The notes under the pieces were generated by a model. That model was given only the letters and a program-made list of their open reading frames with translations. It ran no database searches and had not been told where the DNA came from. Shown piece by piece: positions 1 to 13,329 of a stretch of DNA of 64,000 nucleotides (position 1 is its first letter; each line of letters opens with the position of its first letter). This DNA is from Ophiodon elongatus (lineage: Eukaryota > Chordata > Actinopteri > Perciformes > Hexagrammidae): positions 62,001-126,000 of the forward strand of contig JACSYO010001685.1 in assembly GCA_016806645.1 (NCBI GenBank). Direction: 5' to 3'. Position numbers and translations under genes: made by a program.

Positions 1-340
1 AGAGGACAGGAGGCTGGGAAGAAAAGTGAAGCATTGATTGTTGCCGAGAGAACCATCACGATGTTGACAACACATCTACAATTTATTACAAGAAACTATG
101 AAGAAAACTGTCAGGCCTGCTGGTACAACAAAATTGTATCTGCATGTTGTTCTCATGCTGGCAAACAAAGAAGCGGACATAAAACCATCATGACACACAA
201 ACGCGAACCAATAGTGTCTCTTCCAGCTGCTGGACGCTGCAGAGGGAGCGCACCAAATACCAAAACAGACAGATTATCAGCTAAAGACCCTAAAACGCTT
301 ATGGCAATCATAACACTGCTCCCAGCTGCTCCAACCAGAG

Positions 341-393
341 GTGTGTGTGTGTGTGCGTGTGTGCGCGCATGCATGTGTGTATGTATATGTATA

Positions 394-446
<53 letters not shown>
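341..446. repeat. compound (GT)n/(AT)n microsatellite
   Basis: An alternating purine-pyrimidine tract runs from GT repeats through GC/GT variants into about 20 TA dinucleotides. Predicted open frames across it on both strands are artefacts of the repeat. The flanks (1-340 and 447-564) show no gene. Confidence 0.95.
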
Positions 447-448
<2 letters not shown>

Positions 449-563
449 ACACATACATATATGTGTCATACATGACATCAATTTAGATGTCATGTGGTTC
501 ATATATATGTTCCCTCATAGCATGATAACACAGTTGGCGAGGGAATTAATAGGGAACACCTCC

Positions 564-673
<110 letters not shown>

Positions 674-1384
674 GAATGCTGTGCTGATCTGCTCAGAGAC
701 AACAGGGGAGGGGGGTGAGGACGGGTTCAAACCATAAATTCTCCGTCTGTATCCAGGAGGAGAGAGGAAGGGAGGGGTGGACAGATGGGAAGGGACTGTA
801 AGAAACAGAGGAGGGTGGATGTAGGAAGGGAGGGAAAGTGATGGAAATAATAAAGTACTAAAAGATGGAAAACCCAAGGGTGGATCAGCAACCATACACA
901 TTGATGGACGCCCCCCACACTCTCACAGACTCATTAGTCCATTAGCAGCACATAATTGTTCCGGTTATCATTTTTCATACATCGCTGCCTCTTACTCATG
1001 CGATCAGCGGAGAAGAAAAAAATACACAAACACATGCACACACTTACACAAACATGCATTTATGTGTATGCGAGTGTTGCAGGATACACTGACTTTCATA
1101 CAATATGCATATACTAACTTCTAGTGGGCTACACGTACCCTTTCCTCACTCTCATTCACAGCATTTGTCTGAGCCGCAGCTTGTGGTTAAGCAGCACTGA
1201 CCTCAGTAACTATAAGTCCATGCTCACTGACACACAGCTGAGAGTACTGGTTGTAGTGGAAGAGAATGGCCTGTGAGGACGTTTACTTTTGTTTTCTTTC
1301 ATCTTATCTCACACTTTAAAAGCAAGATAAGAGTCTAAAGCCACACTTGCAGCTCTATGAGCCTTTAGGCTACGGAGGCTGAAT

Positions 1385-1660
1385 GCTAAGGTCGGCATGG
1401 CAACATGCTTACAAGGACAAAGCTAACATGTTGACGTGAAGCAGGTATAATGTTTACAATCTTTGACATTTTTAGTTAACCCTTACTTTAACTTCAGTGT
1501 TAGCATGCTAACATTAGCTAATTAACACTAAGTACAAACTACAGCTGAGGCTGATGGGAATGTCATTAGCTTTGCAGGTTTTGACGCTTGATGAACAGTC
1601 AAGGGGGTTCACTAACATGAGGATTCTTTCTCCGGGGACCATGCATGTCTGTACAAACAA
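1385..1660 (+). repeat. interspersed teleost repeat, family A, copy 1
   Basis: The copy contains the words TTAGCATGCTAACATTAGC, GAGGCTGATGGGAATGTCAT and GGGACCATGCATGTCTGTAC. Diverged forms of the same words recur in the same order near 16400-16720 (minus strand) and 19905-20180. I recognise this as a common dispersed fish repeat. The family name is not assigned and the ends are approximate. Confidence 0.6.
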
Positions 1661-2881
1661 AGGGATTCATCATCTTCTTCCTCTGTTCCTGTCTCTCCTC
1701 CCACCTCCACTCCTCATTCGACCAAGCTCTCCACTGTCCCAGTCAACCCTCCACTCCCTGTCTCTGCCCCTCCCTCCACATACCGCTTAACCCCAGTGTA
1801 ACAACCACAACCCACCTATTTGACACCAGAAATTCCCAACGCACATAAAATACCTCCTACCCCCACCGAGGAGGCTGTGATCGTAGTGTAGGACATGTCG
1901 GGACAGGCGAGCAAGGCCAGACCACCATCTTGAGACCAGATAACCCCTGACTCGGAGCAGACGCGACAGCTTCTTTATCAGGATCTGGTGTCACTAAACC
2001 TCAAATCTAAATGGAGGTTTGTCACGGTTAACTCTGCATGTGATGAATCACTTTGCCCAAACAGACTTGCTCCAAACAAGAGAAGAGGGAAACGCTGAGA
2101 AGTAACTCTTTTACAGTGCATACAAACTGGTATTATTTTAGAAATAGACACATCAAAACAACTGTCTTCTATGTCTACTCAATTTCCCCAAAGGCAAGAT
2201 TAAAGTTTCAGAGAACTTGAACAAAATCAACTTCTTGCCAGTTATACCAAAGCAGCTTCTCATGCGCAGGCTAGGGGTCGAGTTAAATTTGGATGTCTGG
2301 ATCATGGAAACTCAGCGGGAGAGTTGACTTCATTATTTAAGTTGTTTTTGTCATTTAACTCTCACCGTGCATCCCAGTGAAATATTTAACAAACATTCAG
2401 CAGCCTACACGCCTTATGAAATAACTATCAGCTGTGAAAACTTAGAGGAGGCACTCCTCCTGTAAGAATGCAAGGCCTACGTTTCCCCCCAAAACCACAC
2501 ATATAATCACAGATGGAAAGACATATGTATGTGCATGCAACACATGCTGCGCACAGCCAGCCAGCCACCCACCCACCTACACACACACACACACACCGAG
2601 GTAGGCAATATTCCCAAGAAATGCAAGTGGGTGTTCTTGCAGAAAGGAAAAGGTCAAGTGCTTCGTGTGTGAGACGTCAATAGACGTTAAAGCACTAAAG
2701 TACTCATCATGGCTGCCAGCACAATGCACCTCCCGGTCATATTTCTTCGCCTTCTTCTTTTGGTTTGCTGTTTACATAGCCTTCATAATCCGCTTCTATT
2801 GAATAAGCTGTGTGAGGCGGCCAATGAGGTAACTCGAGAGCGAAGGCGCTACAGGGAAAAAAATCAGAGGATCACTTGAGT

Positions 2882-2988
2882 CATTAGGATTTATTATCCA
2901 GAGATCCCAAATATCTGTACAAAATTTTAAAACAATCATTCCAATAGTTCAGTCTGGACCAAAGTGGTGGGCCGATGCTTGTCAATAT
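2882..2988 (+). repeat. family A repeat, 3' part, copy 2
   Basis: The segment carries ATCTGTACAAAATTTTAAAA and then TTCAGTCTGGACCAAAGTGG, matching the distal end of the family A copy at 19905-20180, which has a similar CAGTCTGGATGAAAGTGATG stretch. Most of the 5' part is missing. Bases 1661-2881 are otherwise pyrimidine-rich or featureless and hold no supported gene. Confidence 0.5.
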
Positions 2989-4468
2989 TGTTGCCTTGAC
3001 GTAAAAACTGAGCAACCGCAATTTCTGCGTCAATCTGCTATATGATGTTTTTGTTTCAGTTGGTGGATCAGGTGCTCCACAATAGAAACGTTTAACTAAA
3101 TGGAACTTAGATGACTAGTCAATTAACCGGTAGTTAAAATTAGTCTGCAACAATTGTGATACTTGATCATTTTTCAACTAATGACGCCAAACTTTCTCAG
3201 GTTCCTGTGTAAAACATGGGAAGATTATTTGCTTCAGTTTGTCTTATATACGTTAGAGAACAGATCTTTGGGGTATATTTGAAGAAGTCAGCTTGGAATC
3301 CCATTTTGCATAATGTTCTGCCACTTTACGGACAATTAATCGAGGAAGTAATCGGCAGATTTATCGACAACAAAAATAATCCTAGGTTACTGGTTCAGGT
3401 GATGCTGACATTCCTTAAAAATCACATTCAATTCACATCAACATTTGCAGTGTTGTGTTTTCGCAGTTTGGGGAAAAAGAACCAACAAAACGACCAAGCC
3501 TCTGAATTTCTTCCAAACCACACAGTCATAATTCCTTTAATGAGACTTTAGAGAGAAAGCGGAGGAAATGTGTGTGTGTGTGTGTGCGACTCTCTACATG
3601 GGTGGAGACAGAGAAAGTGAAAGACGGAGAGAGAATGAAAAGAAGGAGGGAGAAGAAAGGAGGCTGAGAATGAGGGAGCAGATGCGGGGAATGAAAAGCC
3701 GGCTGGGGCAAAGTAGAGGGAAGGTGAGCGGAGTCTGGGAACAGACGCTGCTCTCGCATCCCTGCAGCCCGTCTCGGCTTGGCACAAGCATGCTACCCCC
3801 TCGTCTCCAGCCCCTTTCAAACAGCTTAGCCATGGCCCAAACAGGCTGGCAGGGAAGCAAAGCACTTCCACTTAACCATATCAAAGTCAGCCTGGCGCTG
3901 CTCTGAAAGAGCATTTAGCCCTAAAAAAAAAAAAAAAAAGAAGCCTTTTCTCATAAGCAGCATGAGCAGCCGGGGAAAATCCTCGCTGCAAGCTGCATGC
4001 TTATTTGGGTGGAAGATTTTCTTGTTGTTTTGTTTTTATTTCAAAGTGTATTGGAACTGGCTGAGAATCGTGGACTCGCGATAACTTGACAAATTGCTGC
4101 TTTTGATCAACTTGGAGGACATGCAGCTGAAAAGATAACGTCAGCTCAGTTGGCACACTTTTAAAAAGGAGGGGATTTTAAAATATCAAGGAATTCACAC
4201 TTGTCTATCGGGTGTTTTCATAGCCCAGAAAGCACAGGAAAAAAAGAGCTATTTGCAGACCATCTGGCAGGTAGAAATCTTCTAACAACTGGAAATGTCT
4301 CCTGACAGAACATTCAAGGCTGCTTACTTTGCAAACAGGCAGATTTACGTCGGTACTGCTGCTCTGGTTCAACAGGCAGATCCACTGTGGGTGGTATCAG
4401 TGTGCAGTGCATGACAAAAGACTGATACCCTTTGACCTCCATCCTCAACAAACCTGGAAGGGCATTTT

Positions 4469-4499
<31 letters not shown>

Positions 4500-5425
4500 A
4501 AAATCACTGACCTAATTCTCTCATGTTTCACAAGCACATCACAAGTGTGTGTGTGTGTGTGTGTGTATCCCTCTCATCAGGAAAGTACACAACCACATGC
4601 ACAGATACATACATGAACATGCTTCATACGATTTACTCCCAATTTAAACTTGTTCATGGCCTGACGCTGCTCTTTAGACACATGATCTGTCAAAAAGGAG
4701 TGCCCAACATATCACGCGAAACAAACAACACACAGCCCATTTAGAGGGCTGGAAATGCCCCAAACCTCTGTAATTCACAGATTTGCTATTTTGGAGTGGG
4801 ATTTCTTCAATTAGATGAGACAAACATGGACCATTGAACAATTTCAACTGGGGCTGGGGGAAAAAAAAAATCAATATTATATTGATATCGGAATATGGGA
4901 CCAGCTAGTGTCTTTTCCTGGTTTAAAGGGTTACAGTAAAGCTGTTCCATCATTTGTCTTTACACTTTTCATCCACATTACTGATGATTATTTATCAAAA
5001 GTATCATTGTGTAAATATTATTTGAAAACAACATTTGTCAACCCTACAATATTGATATCGAGGTTATTATTTGAGTAATATCATGATTGATTGATTTTAT
5101 AATAATTGCAACCTATATTTTCAGAAAAGCATCACCAAAACAAAATATATAAATACTACCGTCTCATCCTTTGCACTATCCAGATATTCATGTAAAGAAA
5201 ACTCGACTTGTAAATCGGTGTTATATGGGTTTATCCTCCAGTGAGTTGCGTCTGTGGTGAACTCGGTTCACATCGCTGTGATCCACTAACCTACTGCCCC
5301 GGAGAACAAGCGTTTCCCCCACACAGAGAGGGAGCTGGTGGTTTCTGACTGAGCACCACACGAGCCCGTGTTGTTGCCCGTTTTTTAGTCTTATTGAAGT
5401 TGCACTGCGCGATGATTCAACTTAC

Positions 5426-5660
5426 CGCTGCAAAACTTCACGAGTGGCTCCTCAGTGGCGTCTCTGGCCGTCTACCTGCGCCTCTCCATCCATGCGTAAA
5501 TAATAAAAAAAAGAGAAAGTGCGTTGTTTCTTTCAACGCAGGTGTTTTGCTGCTGTTCGCGATGCAGATGAAAGAAAAATAAATCTCCCACAAGAACGAA
5601 CCAGCCGCCCGGATGGTCGACGTCTGTTCCCCGGTTGGACTCGGTGCAGCCGCGGTCCAG
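5426..5660 (-). other. candidate non-coding first exon (5' end uncertain)
   Basis: Read on the minus strand, a CpG-containing segment ends in a strong donor, CAGCG|GTAAGTTG, with the last exon base at 5426. The only ATGs near the end open short frames of 13 codons or fewer that stop inside the exon, so this would be leader sequence. A CCAAT box lies about 70 bases upstream of the presumed start. It could be an alternative first exon of the same unidentified minus-strand gene as the candidate exons at 18396-18474 and 33977-34052. The transcription start is inferred from base composition alone. Confidence 0.35.
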
Positions 5661-5726
5661 AGCAAACACTGAGCCCGTCACACACATTCCAGTTTGTGTT
5701 TGCTGCGCTCCGCCTGAATCACGGCG

Positions 5727-5737
5727 AGCCAATCAGA
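5727..5737 (-). promoter_or_regulatory. CCAAT box (NF-Y site) in a CpG-rich promoter-like region
   Basis: The plus strand reads AGCCAATCAGA at this place, a near-consensus NF-Y element. The surrounding 5600-5770 segment is CpG-rich compared with its AT-rich neighbours. It could drive transcription towards the left (the candidate exon at 5426-5660). Direction cannot be decided from the motif. Confidence 0.4.
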
Positions 5738-5786
5738 AGCGGAGCATGTCACGGGGAGGGCGGGGTCGAGCTGTTGTGAGCCCGGA

Positions 5787-5827
5787 GGGGTGGGGTGGGG
5801 GTGGGGTGGGGTGGGGAGGGCGGGGGG
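5787..5827 (+). other. G-rich tract with G-quadruplex potential
   Basis: The plus strand has at least seven runs of four or more G separated by single T, A or C bases. This satisfies the usual G4 pattern. It lies just beside the promoter-like CpG-rich region at 5600-5770. Confidence 0.6.
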
Positions 5828-6009
5828 AGCATGAATCAAATTTGGAGTATGGTCTGTCTCTTTGTCTGTCTGAAGATCTTACACTGACAAGCTTCCAGTC
5901 TGCAATGTGCAGTGTATCTAATGGAAACCTTTTTCAAACATACATTATTATAATTTTTTTAACATTTTGTTTAATTAATTATATTCATAATTGGTGTAAA
6001 GAAATGCTC

Positions 6010-6032
6010 GTGCCAATCACTGTGATTGGCAC
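6010..6032. repeat. 23-bp palindrome holding two inverted CCAAT motifs
   Basis: GTGCCAATCAC and its exact reverse complement GTGATTGGCAC flank a single T. The arms match over all 11 bases. Each arm contains CCAAT in opposite orientation. Confidence 0.9.
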
Positions 6033-6189
6033 TGTGAAAAGCTAATACAAAAATTGCAGGCCTTTGAGGACCTTTGAGGACCTTTAAATCAACTGTATGT
6101 GAGTAAGTGAGTGCAAACTGCATGACAGGGAACTCAAATCCCCATATTTTGAGTAAAAAATATGAAGGCCATGATCTCTCTACTGCTTT

Positions 6190-6248
<59 letters not shown>
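6190..6248. repeat. (CA)n microsatellite
   Basis: This is a pure CA run of about 59 bp. Bases 6249-7252 that follow contain no supported exon. They include a minus-strand frame of 155 codons (6513-6980) that resembles nothing I know. Confidence 0.95.
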
Positions 6249-6250
<2 letters not shown>

Positions 6251-7252
6251 GCATTGTAGTCTGTGTTGTATTGCTACAGGCATTAGCTGGTCCTTCTCTC
6301 GCTCTCTCTCTCTCTCTCCCTTTGCACACCAGTCCAGCCTGCAGGATGAATCCACGCCTGAGCACCAGATTTAACCAGCTGTCACCTCATGAACTGTCTC
6401 AAACATTTATCTTTGCCCTTGTGCCCTGGACAGCAGCAGGGTCATTTTAGTAGGCAGAGAGCCATTTCAGCCATGTGGGTTTAAACTTAGACCTTTCATG
6501 TTCACTTGGACGTTAAACCAGACTTTTGCAGAGGTACAGTAGGACCTGCCTCTTCCTGCAGCGTTTTACCAGTGCATGAAAGAAGTTACATTTGTCCTCG
6601 TAACTGTATTGACAGGTTGTGAAAATGATTGTGTGATTATCTGTGATTACACAGCTTAACAACAGGGGCTTTTTCAAAATTACCTCTCCAATCTGTTCGT
6701 TCCAAGTGGGTTTACAGGGATTGCTTTTCCCTGGACAAATTGAATTACATGGAAGGGAACCATGAAAAACACAAATGTCTCCATCTTTAGCAGCTGCAAA
6801 CAGCTTGAATCTCACAGGTGCTGCTATTTGAGCGCTGCGGGAAAACACATTTCTGTGGGGCAACTTGGTTTTATGTAGAGCGACTTGTCTTGAGTTGCTC
6901 CTGCCAGCATGATTGCCCCCCATAAGTGGATATGCTGTTCCGCTGAGTCCATACAAATCCAATTCAGCTCGCCTTTCCAAGAAGCAAAGGAAGCAGAAAA
7001 TGGCTTGTCCCTTTTAATCCATCAGTTTGGTATTAGTAAAGGAAGGGATTTCATAATGACTCGTTGCTATGATTAATCTGAAAGGGAAGGTTCACGGATT
7101 TTTCACCTCCGGTCCGTCTTTTTAATGCAAGTACAGATTTGGCAAGAAAAGTAGCTTTGTAGTTTCAATTTTGAGGGAACTTATATTTGTTGACAAAGTG
7201 CCAAAAGGAGAATACTGATGGTTGTTAGTTTGGATCAATAAGAAAAGCTGAC

Positions 7253-7723
7253 TTAAAAGGGGACAAATTATGATAATTTCCAAGTTCGTACCTGTGTTTT
7301 GGATTTCTACTAGAACATGTTTATATGCTTTAATGTGAAAAAAACCTCTCTATTTTTCGGTCTGTTTGAATATTCACCCTCTGTCTGAAACTCTCCGTTT
7401 TAGCATGTTTCAACAGAACTGCATTGCAAGGCAACAGCTTAGATCCCTGTTTTCTTCCTGTCAGCTGATGTCAATCGCAGACCCTGCAACCGGAAATAAA
7501 CTGGGGCACATTTAGAATGTATTTAATAATATATTTTAAACTGTGACGGTCTATATATTGTATAGTTGTGATGTAAAAACTACAAAATTCCTGGTGGCTC
7601 GTTTAAAGGCACAGTTTGTGAACACGGTCCGTGTGTATTTCCCCATGGATTGAGCGTTTAGATACTTTCCCAGTATTTCCATAGCACATGAAAATCTCAC
7701 TTTTTACAATATGGTACCTTTAA
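7253..7723. mobile_element. TTAA-flanked MITE-like repeat (piggyBac-type ends)
   Basis: The element starts TTAAAAGGGGACA and ends with ATGGTACCTTTAA, so both ends lie at TTAA and read TTAAA(A)GG inwards. It contains phrases common in a dispersed fish repeat, such as the stretch about a cream of TTTACAATATGG before the end. It is about 470 bp with no coding capacity, which fits a non-autonomous element. Assignment to piggyBac rests only on the TTAA target and the ends. Confidence 0.45.
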
Positions 7724-8406
7724 GCACACTTATTTGATTTCTTGCTGAGAGTTTGATAAGAAGATTGAGACTGGACTATTTCGACGGACGGGCACACAAT
7801 TATTACCTTGAGTCACCTCTGGTTGCCTGGCAACCTCATATGGATGACAAGACTACAGGAAGTCACAAGTCAAACAATCCTGCATATAACCACTCGTAAA
7901 ACCACAATATGTCGTATTTACAGTCCAATTTTGTATGGATTAAAGAAACGAGATGATTAATTTATCTGTTATTTAACCAGAAACATCCCATTGAGATACA
8001 ATATCTCTTCTGTCAAGATGGGCTGCAAGTAATATATATGTCAATTACCTTATTCCTTCCTCATAGTCCCTAAAAAGCTAAAGAATTATGGAGCAGTTCC
8101 ACTTGTTCTGCTTTCAGTGAGCTTTCCCACCTCACTGCCAAATTAATTCAGTCACACATCTCTACCAAACTGACCTCATATAGTCCTTTTCTGTCCCAGT
8201 TTCCCCCTAGCTGTGACTCTGATTGGTCCAATGCTAAATGTTCTTTGGGGACTCATAAATGTAATGTTTAACATTACTCTGAAAAACATGTAAAACCACA
8301 CCTACATCTTACATTCCTCTGAACATTTTACTATGAAATGCTGTGTAGAAAACATTCAAGGAACTCTGTATGGTTTCCATAAGCCCCTCAGCTGGCCCTA
8401 ACACAC

Positions 8407-8409
<3 letters not shown>

Positions 8410-8445
<36 letters not shown>
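8410..8445. repeat. (AC)n microsatellite
   Basis: This is a CA/AC run of about 36 bp. A second, shorter run lies at 8583-8605. The surrounding sequence, 7724-9530, shows no supported gene. Confidence 0.9.
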
Positions 8446-8446
<1 letters not shown>

Positions 8447-9538
8447 AGACACACCCCTCTCTCTTGCTCCTAGACTCTCAGCTGCTGAACAGCTCAGCCT
8501 GTAATTATGACCGTCATCAACAGCCTCCGACTAGCGGCTATATTTACTGAAGAACCAGCGCGCACAAACACGCTCCCTGCACGCACACACACACACACAC
8601 ACACAAAGACAAGACCATACACACTCACACATGTACACAGATACATAACCAGATATTTATAGCAGTTGCCAATCAAAAGCACAGCAACAGGTAATTTAGC
8701 ATCGGCTAATTGGCTCTAATCCTCTCAAGAATTTTCTCAGCAAGCAGAAATTTCACTTTGGCTCACATATATAGTAGTGTCAGTAACAAAGTAACACTGT
8801 GTATTTGTATTAACTCAAGATTATAACTTTAGTGTCAGCAACTTTAATTGTCTAGCTTTCTTTTTGATGTACAGTCCAAAGGTATTCTTAAAGTCACACA
8901 AAATCCAAATATCTATATTATGATATTCAACTATATAACAACAATTTGTGTTTGAATTGTTCTGTATTCTTATTGTTACAGAAACCTCTCTCGAAAACAC
9001 TGTGGATAAAACAATTCACATTGCTCTTAAAACATACTTTTAAAGCTAGAATACATTTATTTTGGTCTCAAGACTTTATCAAAATGCTCTCTCACTATAT
9101 TAACCACAACTATAGATGGGTAGATATATAAACAGTATGTATCCAAGTATGTGTGTCCATTCATGAACCCATTCATACACAGAAGGTATGAATGAAGCCA
9201 ACCCCCACTGACCTCCGAGCAGAGAAGTTCCTCTCCTTCCGTACCGGCTACAACTGCTGTTGGTCACCACCTTCGGCCTCCTGCGCCGCATATAGCGTGG
9301 CATCGAAACAACCCCACTCGTTCTACCACCAATTCTTCGCTGTGTTATTCAGTTACGCATTATCCGTCCTTTAAATATAATATTTATATTACTGCTGTTC
9401 TTTGTCTTTTTCTCTAAATATTTCCTTCGTCTCTGTCTGACAACGTCTAACCACTTAACCAGGATGAGTCAGAGAGACCACATGACCGGAGGGCTGGAAG
9501 GTCAAGGCAAAGGGATGTACAGGCACAGCTGATGGTGT

Positions 9539-9540
9539 GG

Positions 9541-9571
<31 letters not shown>

Positions 9572-9582
9572 TGTGTTTGTGT
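9539..9582. repeat. (GT)n microsatellite
   Basis: The tract is a GT run with two T insertions. Another GT run lies at 9785-9817. Between them and on to 13300 the sequence is AT-rich, with short repeats only and no exon that I can support. Confidence 0.85.
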
Positions 9583-9778
9583 GTCAGAGTGAGAGTGTGT
9601 AGCACTAAAATGTCAGAGGAAAATGCTGCCTCCTCTCCGGTTACTAGCTCTGTTTAGGTTGAGTCATTGTTGGACTTCCCTAGTTGTAAATGCCGGCCGA
9701 ACTTGAATCTAAATTCTGACATTGTCAACTCAGCGTTGGGTTCTGTTTACTGCAGAGACATAGAAACACGCAATATAC

Positions 9779-9819
<41 letters not shown>

Positions 9820-12800
9820 CTCTGATTACACAGGCGTGTCTACTGCATTGTTTCTTAAATTATAAATCTTAAGCTTCTATATGTCTGTACAAAGTCGCAT
9901 AACATACTGAGTGTCTCTTCAGCGGTGAACCGATAACAGGCTGTGTGGCACGGCTCCTTTGATCAGTAATGACAAGTTGCAGGTAGAGCTTCTGCCCCGA
10001 GGAGCTTGGAGACACATCATAGGCCTGCAGACTGCAGGTGGCAGCCAACAATATTATCTCAGTGACCTCACAAAGCAAATGCATCCAATACGGGAAGCAA
10101 TATTAATAATTCTTTCATTCTGAACAGGTCTTTCTCTCTGACTACTTATATATTTTGAAGCTGAAGTACTTTTTTTTTTATATATGTGAAATGGATCAAA
10201 TGTCTGTAGGTAAAATATGTGAATATGGTTGCTCATAGTGGAAAAACCCATAGAGAATAATCCAACAACTCTGCGGTCCTCCATTAGCTCCATGGAGCTT
10301 TTTCGCCTCCTTAAACTCTTTTTTTTCTGTTTTTCAGGTGTTCAAACTTCTCTGATCAGCCCTGTTTTCAGCCGGCAACTGATTTCAGATTTTGGTAGGG
10401 ACCAAAGGAGAGATAAAAGGAGTGTGACTATTGGACTTCATCATTATGACATTAATTCATCAAGTGGTCAGCAACACAATAATAAATTAATACTAAGGTT
10501 GCGCCTTACACTGCATGTGTGTCTATCCCTTTTTTTATATAAACATCTTACCGTTAGGTATTTGTCAAACAAAAGTTACACTGGCAGAGAGCAAAAGTCT
10601 TACACAAGCCACCATTAATTCGTAAATTTCATAATTTACAAAAAATAAAAATACACTTGTGACCAGCTGCCCAATAAGGAGCAGAACGTGATCCCCCCCA
10701 CTTCCACCAGGTTACCCCTCTGTGGAGAGTCATGGGTGGTCTGTTTCACTTCAGGTTTTTAACAGGATTACCTCATTGTGAAAAAGGTTCCAAACCACTA
10801 AGTGTAAACCCTGCACGCCCAGTGTTGCCCATAGCGCAGATTGTCATAGTAACCACATGGGAACTGCAAAGGAAAGGTTAGCAGTACAGTGAAAATGCCA
10901 TCTTAGATTTAAGCCACATGTAAACATCTGTGACCAAGACAAGGTTACACTTATGGCTGAGACAAAGAAAAGAAGATTTCTACTCTTGCATCATCTGGCT
11001 TACTGAATTGTTGCACCATTAAAATTCACCTCCAGTCCCAAAATGCAAAGAATGTTTTCCACTCTTTTAGCCTATTACAGCCTATTATTCTTTCGCTCCT
11101 CTGTCAGTGAAAACTGCAGAAAATAAAAATAATTTGAGTCTCTTGGCAAAAGTAGGTCAGTGGAGCCAACTGTCAGAAGCAGGAGGAGAGCGATGCGGAG
11201 TGGTAATATTCCAGCTCCAGTAGGTCCCCTCAGGTCAGAGCTTTTACATACACTGAGCGGCCACTGACACACACATCCAGTACTGTCGTGTTCTTCAGTG
11301 TGTTGTCTTGCTGTGGGCAGACACGACATCTATGGCCAGACAGTGGAAGTGTATACGTGGGTGGACAGTCAGTGCGTGCATGTTGAGGATGGAAGATAAT
11401 GATTGTGTGTGTGTGTGTGTGTGTGTGTGCAAGGCTGCAGAGGAGCAGGTCGGTCAATGTGTGTGTGCATGTGTGTTTTATAGCAGGGTAAGTAGTAGAT
11501 CAAGTCAGTTTTAGATCATTCTCCAACCTCCAGCAGTGACCCCTTTGGCTCTAATGCAGCCTCATGCCTTATGCAGATCAGATATGCACTTTCACCAAAT
11601 CAAATTATCACCCATAAAATTTGACAAAGTGTTCACAGACAGCAATGAACATTGATTTAAATATTTTCTTGTCGGACTGCAAATCTCCAGGACTGAAACC
11701 ACTGCTCTGCTGCCTGGAGAGTGCATTAAGGTTGCATGGCATTTGAATAGCTAATATAGTCCTCATATGATAAAAGAAGGGTCGTGTTCATCAATGTAAT
11801 GGTTTGCACCTGAAAAACTATGCTTGGATAGAAAGGTATTGTATTGCTAAATGTAAAACAAATCCAAATTTGATCTTGAAGTATTACGGAGAGTAAAGAT
11901 AAAAAAAAAAAAAAATATGTTAAACTCTCGAAAGTCAAGCAAGTTTACATTTACCAAATAATTTTTCATTAAAAAACTTAAATAAATAAGAAATATTGTA
12001 ATGACATACTGTAATATAACTCGATCTCCCCAGAAATATGTTTCTGTTTTAATGTGTTTTCAAGTTGGAACACCTTGACAAGACAAGCCTTACAGTAAAG
12101 CGACCCACTGGATATTAATATGCTCGTCGATCTGGACTGAGTTGCACCAGCTAGTTTGTGTAAATCCAACACTAAACTGTTTTCTTATAAGTTAGCAAGT
12201 ACCAGATCGTTTCAAACTAATGATTTGACTAACTGCCAAAAAATAACCGTTTTAAGGAGCCAAACAATAACTTATCTGTAACTTCTTTGTAAATGTAGGT
12301 GTAGCTTTATTTAATTTATTTAAAATGAGAAAAACACGTGTGTGTTTCAGAGTTAACAGTATGTAGAAATTCAGATGATTAACCTAAATGTCAGATTATT
12401 GTGTATTTTTTGTGAAATGTAATTTAAAATCTTCTCAATTTACATTATTTAACAGCATTATCAAATATTTTCAAGATGCAAGCAAAAACTTTGAAAAATG
12501 CAGGTCGGATGCCCTAATAACTATAATAACAGCTTGTTCATGGTTTCCTTGTATCTCTCTATATAAATACTAAACTGTCAGATCAGATGGTTCTCCGCCC
12601 TCCTCACTGCTCACTGAGATCCTGAGACTCGGTGGGCACCATGTGAGCTCAGAGGAGGATACAGTTTCCTGGGGTTTGCCTCACAGGGCAAGTACAGACA
12701 AGACACAGGGAGAAATGGATTTGTGAAATCTGACCTGGCTTCTAGTCTTGCAGCCTTCTCCATGCGGCCTGTATATCATGATAATGTCTTGTGTGAGTGT

Positions 12801-13329
12801 GTGTGGTGGGGGTGTGTCCTCTGTTTCACCCTCTGGGCAAGAGTTGAAAGCCTGCACTGTAGAAGTGAGATTGATTTCATGTCATCAGCATGATAACATA
12901 ATGAGATCTTCTCAAAGAGCGTATTTGAAGGTGGAATACAGTTATAATATACTCATGCCTCCATAAAATGTAATACAGATGTGATTATGTGGCTGTAACG
13001 TACAAACCTCTGGCTTTAATACACAATCAATTTAATCATATCTGTTTCTTTAGCATGAGTATTTTACGATAAGATACATATATGTCAGTTAGATTTCAGT
13101 TAAATGTTCGTAAACGCTAACTAAGGTTAACTGTTGATGATACTTATCAATTTAGCTAAACTCCTAGCTAATGTTAACGCTCAACTGAGAATTTCAAGTT
13201 CCCTGGCTTTAATGTAAAAGCAGTTCAAATAAAACAGGTTGGTCACCAAGCAGCATGGGGTATCAGTGGTAAGTTAGAAATAGCTCCACAAGTGTCATTC
13301 ATTTTTCATGAAAGACATTTGAATAATTT

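Noticed and set aside
3216..3551. 111-codon plus-strand frame
   Set aside because: No domain and no flanking splice signals. It starts just after repeat-derived sequence.
6513..6980. 155-codon minus-strand frame
   Set aside because: No recognisable domain, promoter or splice context. Frames of this length are expected now and then by chance in 64 kb.
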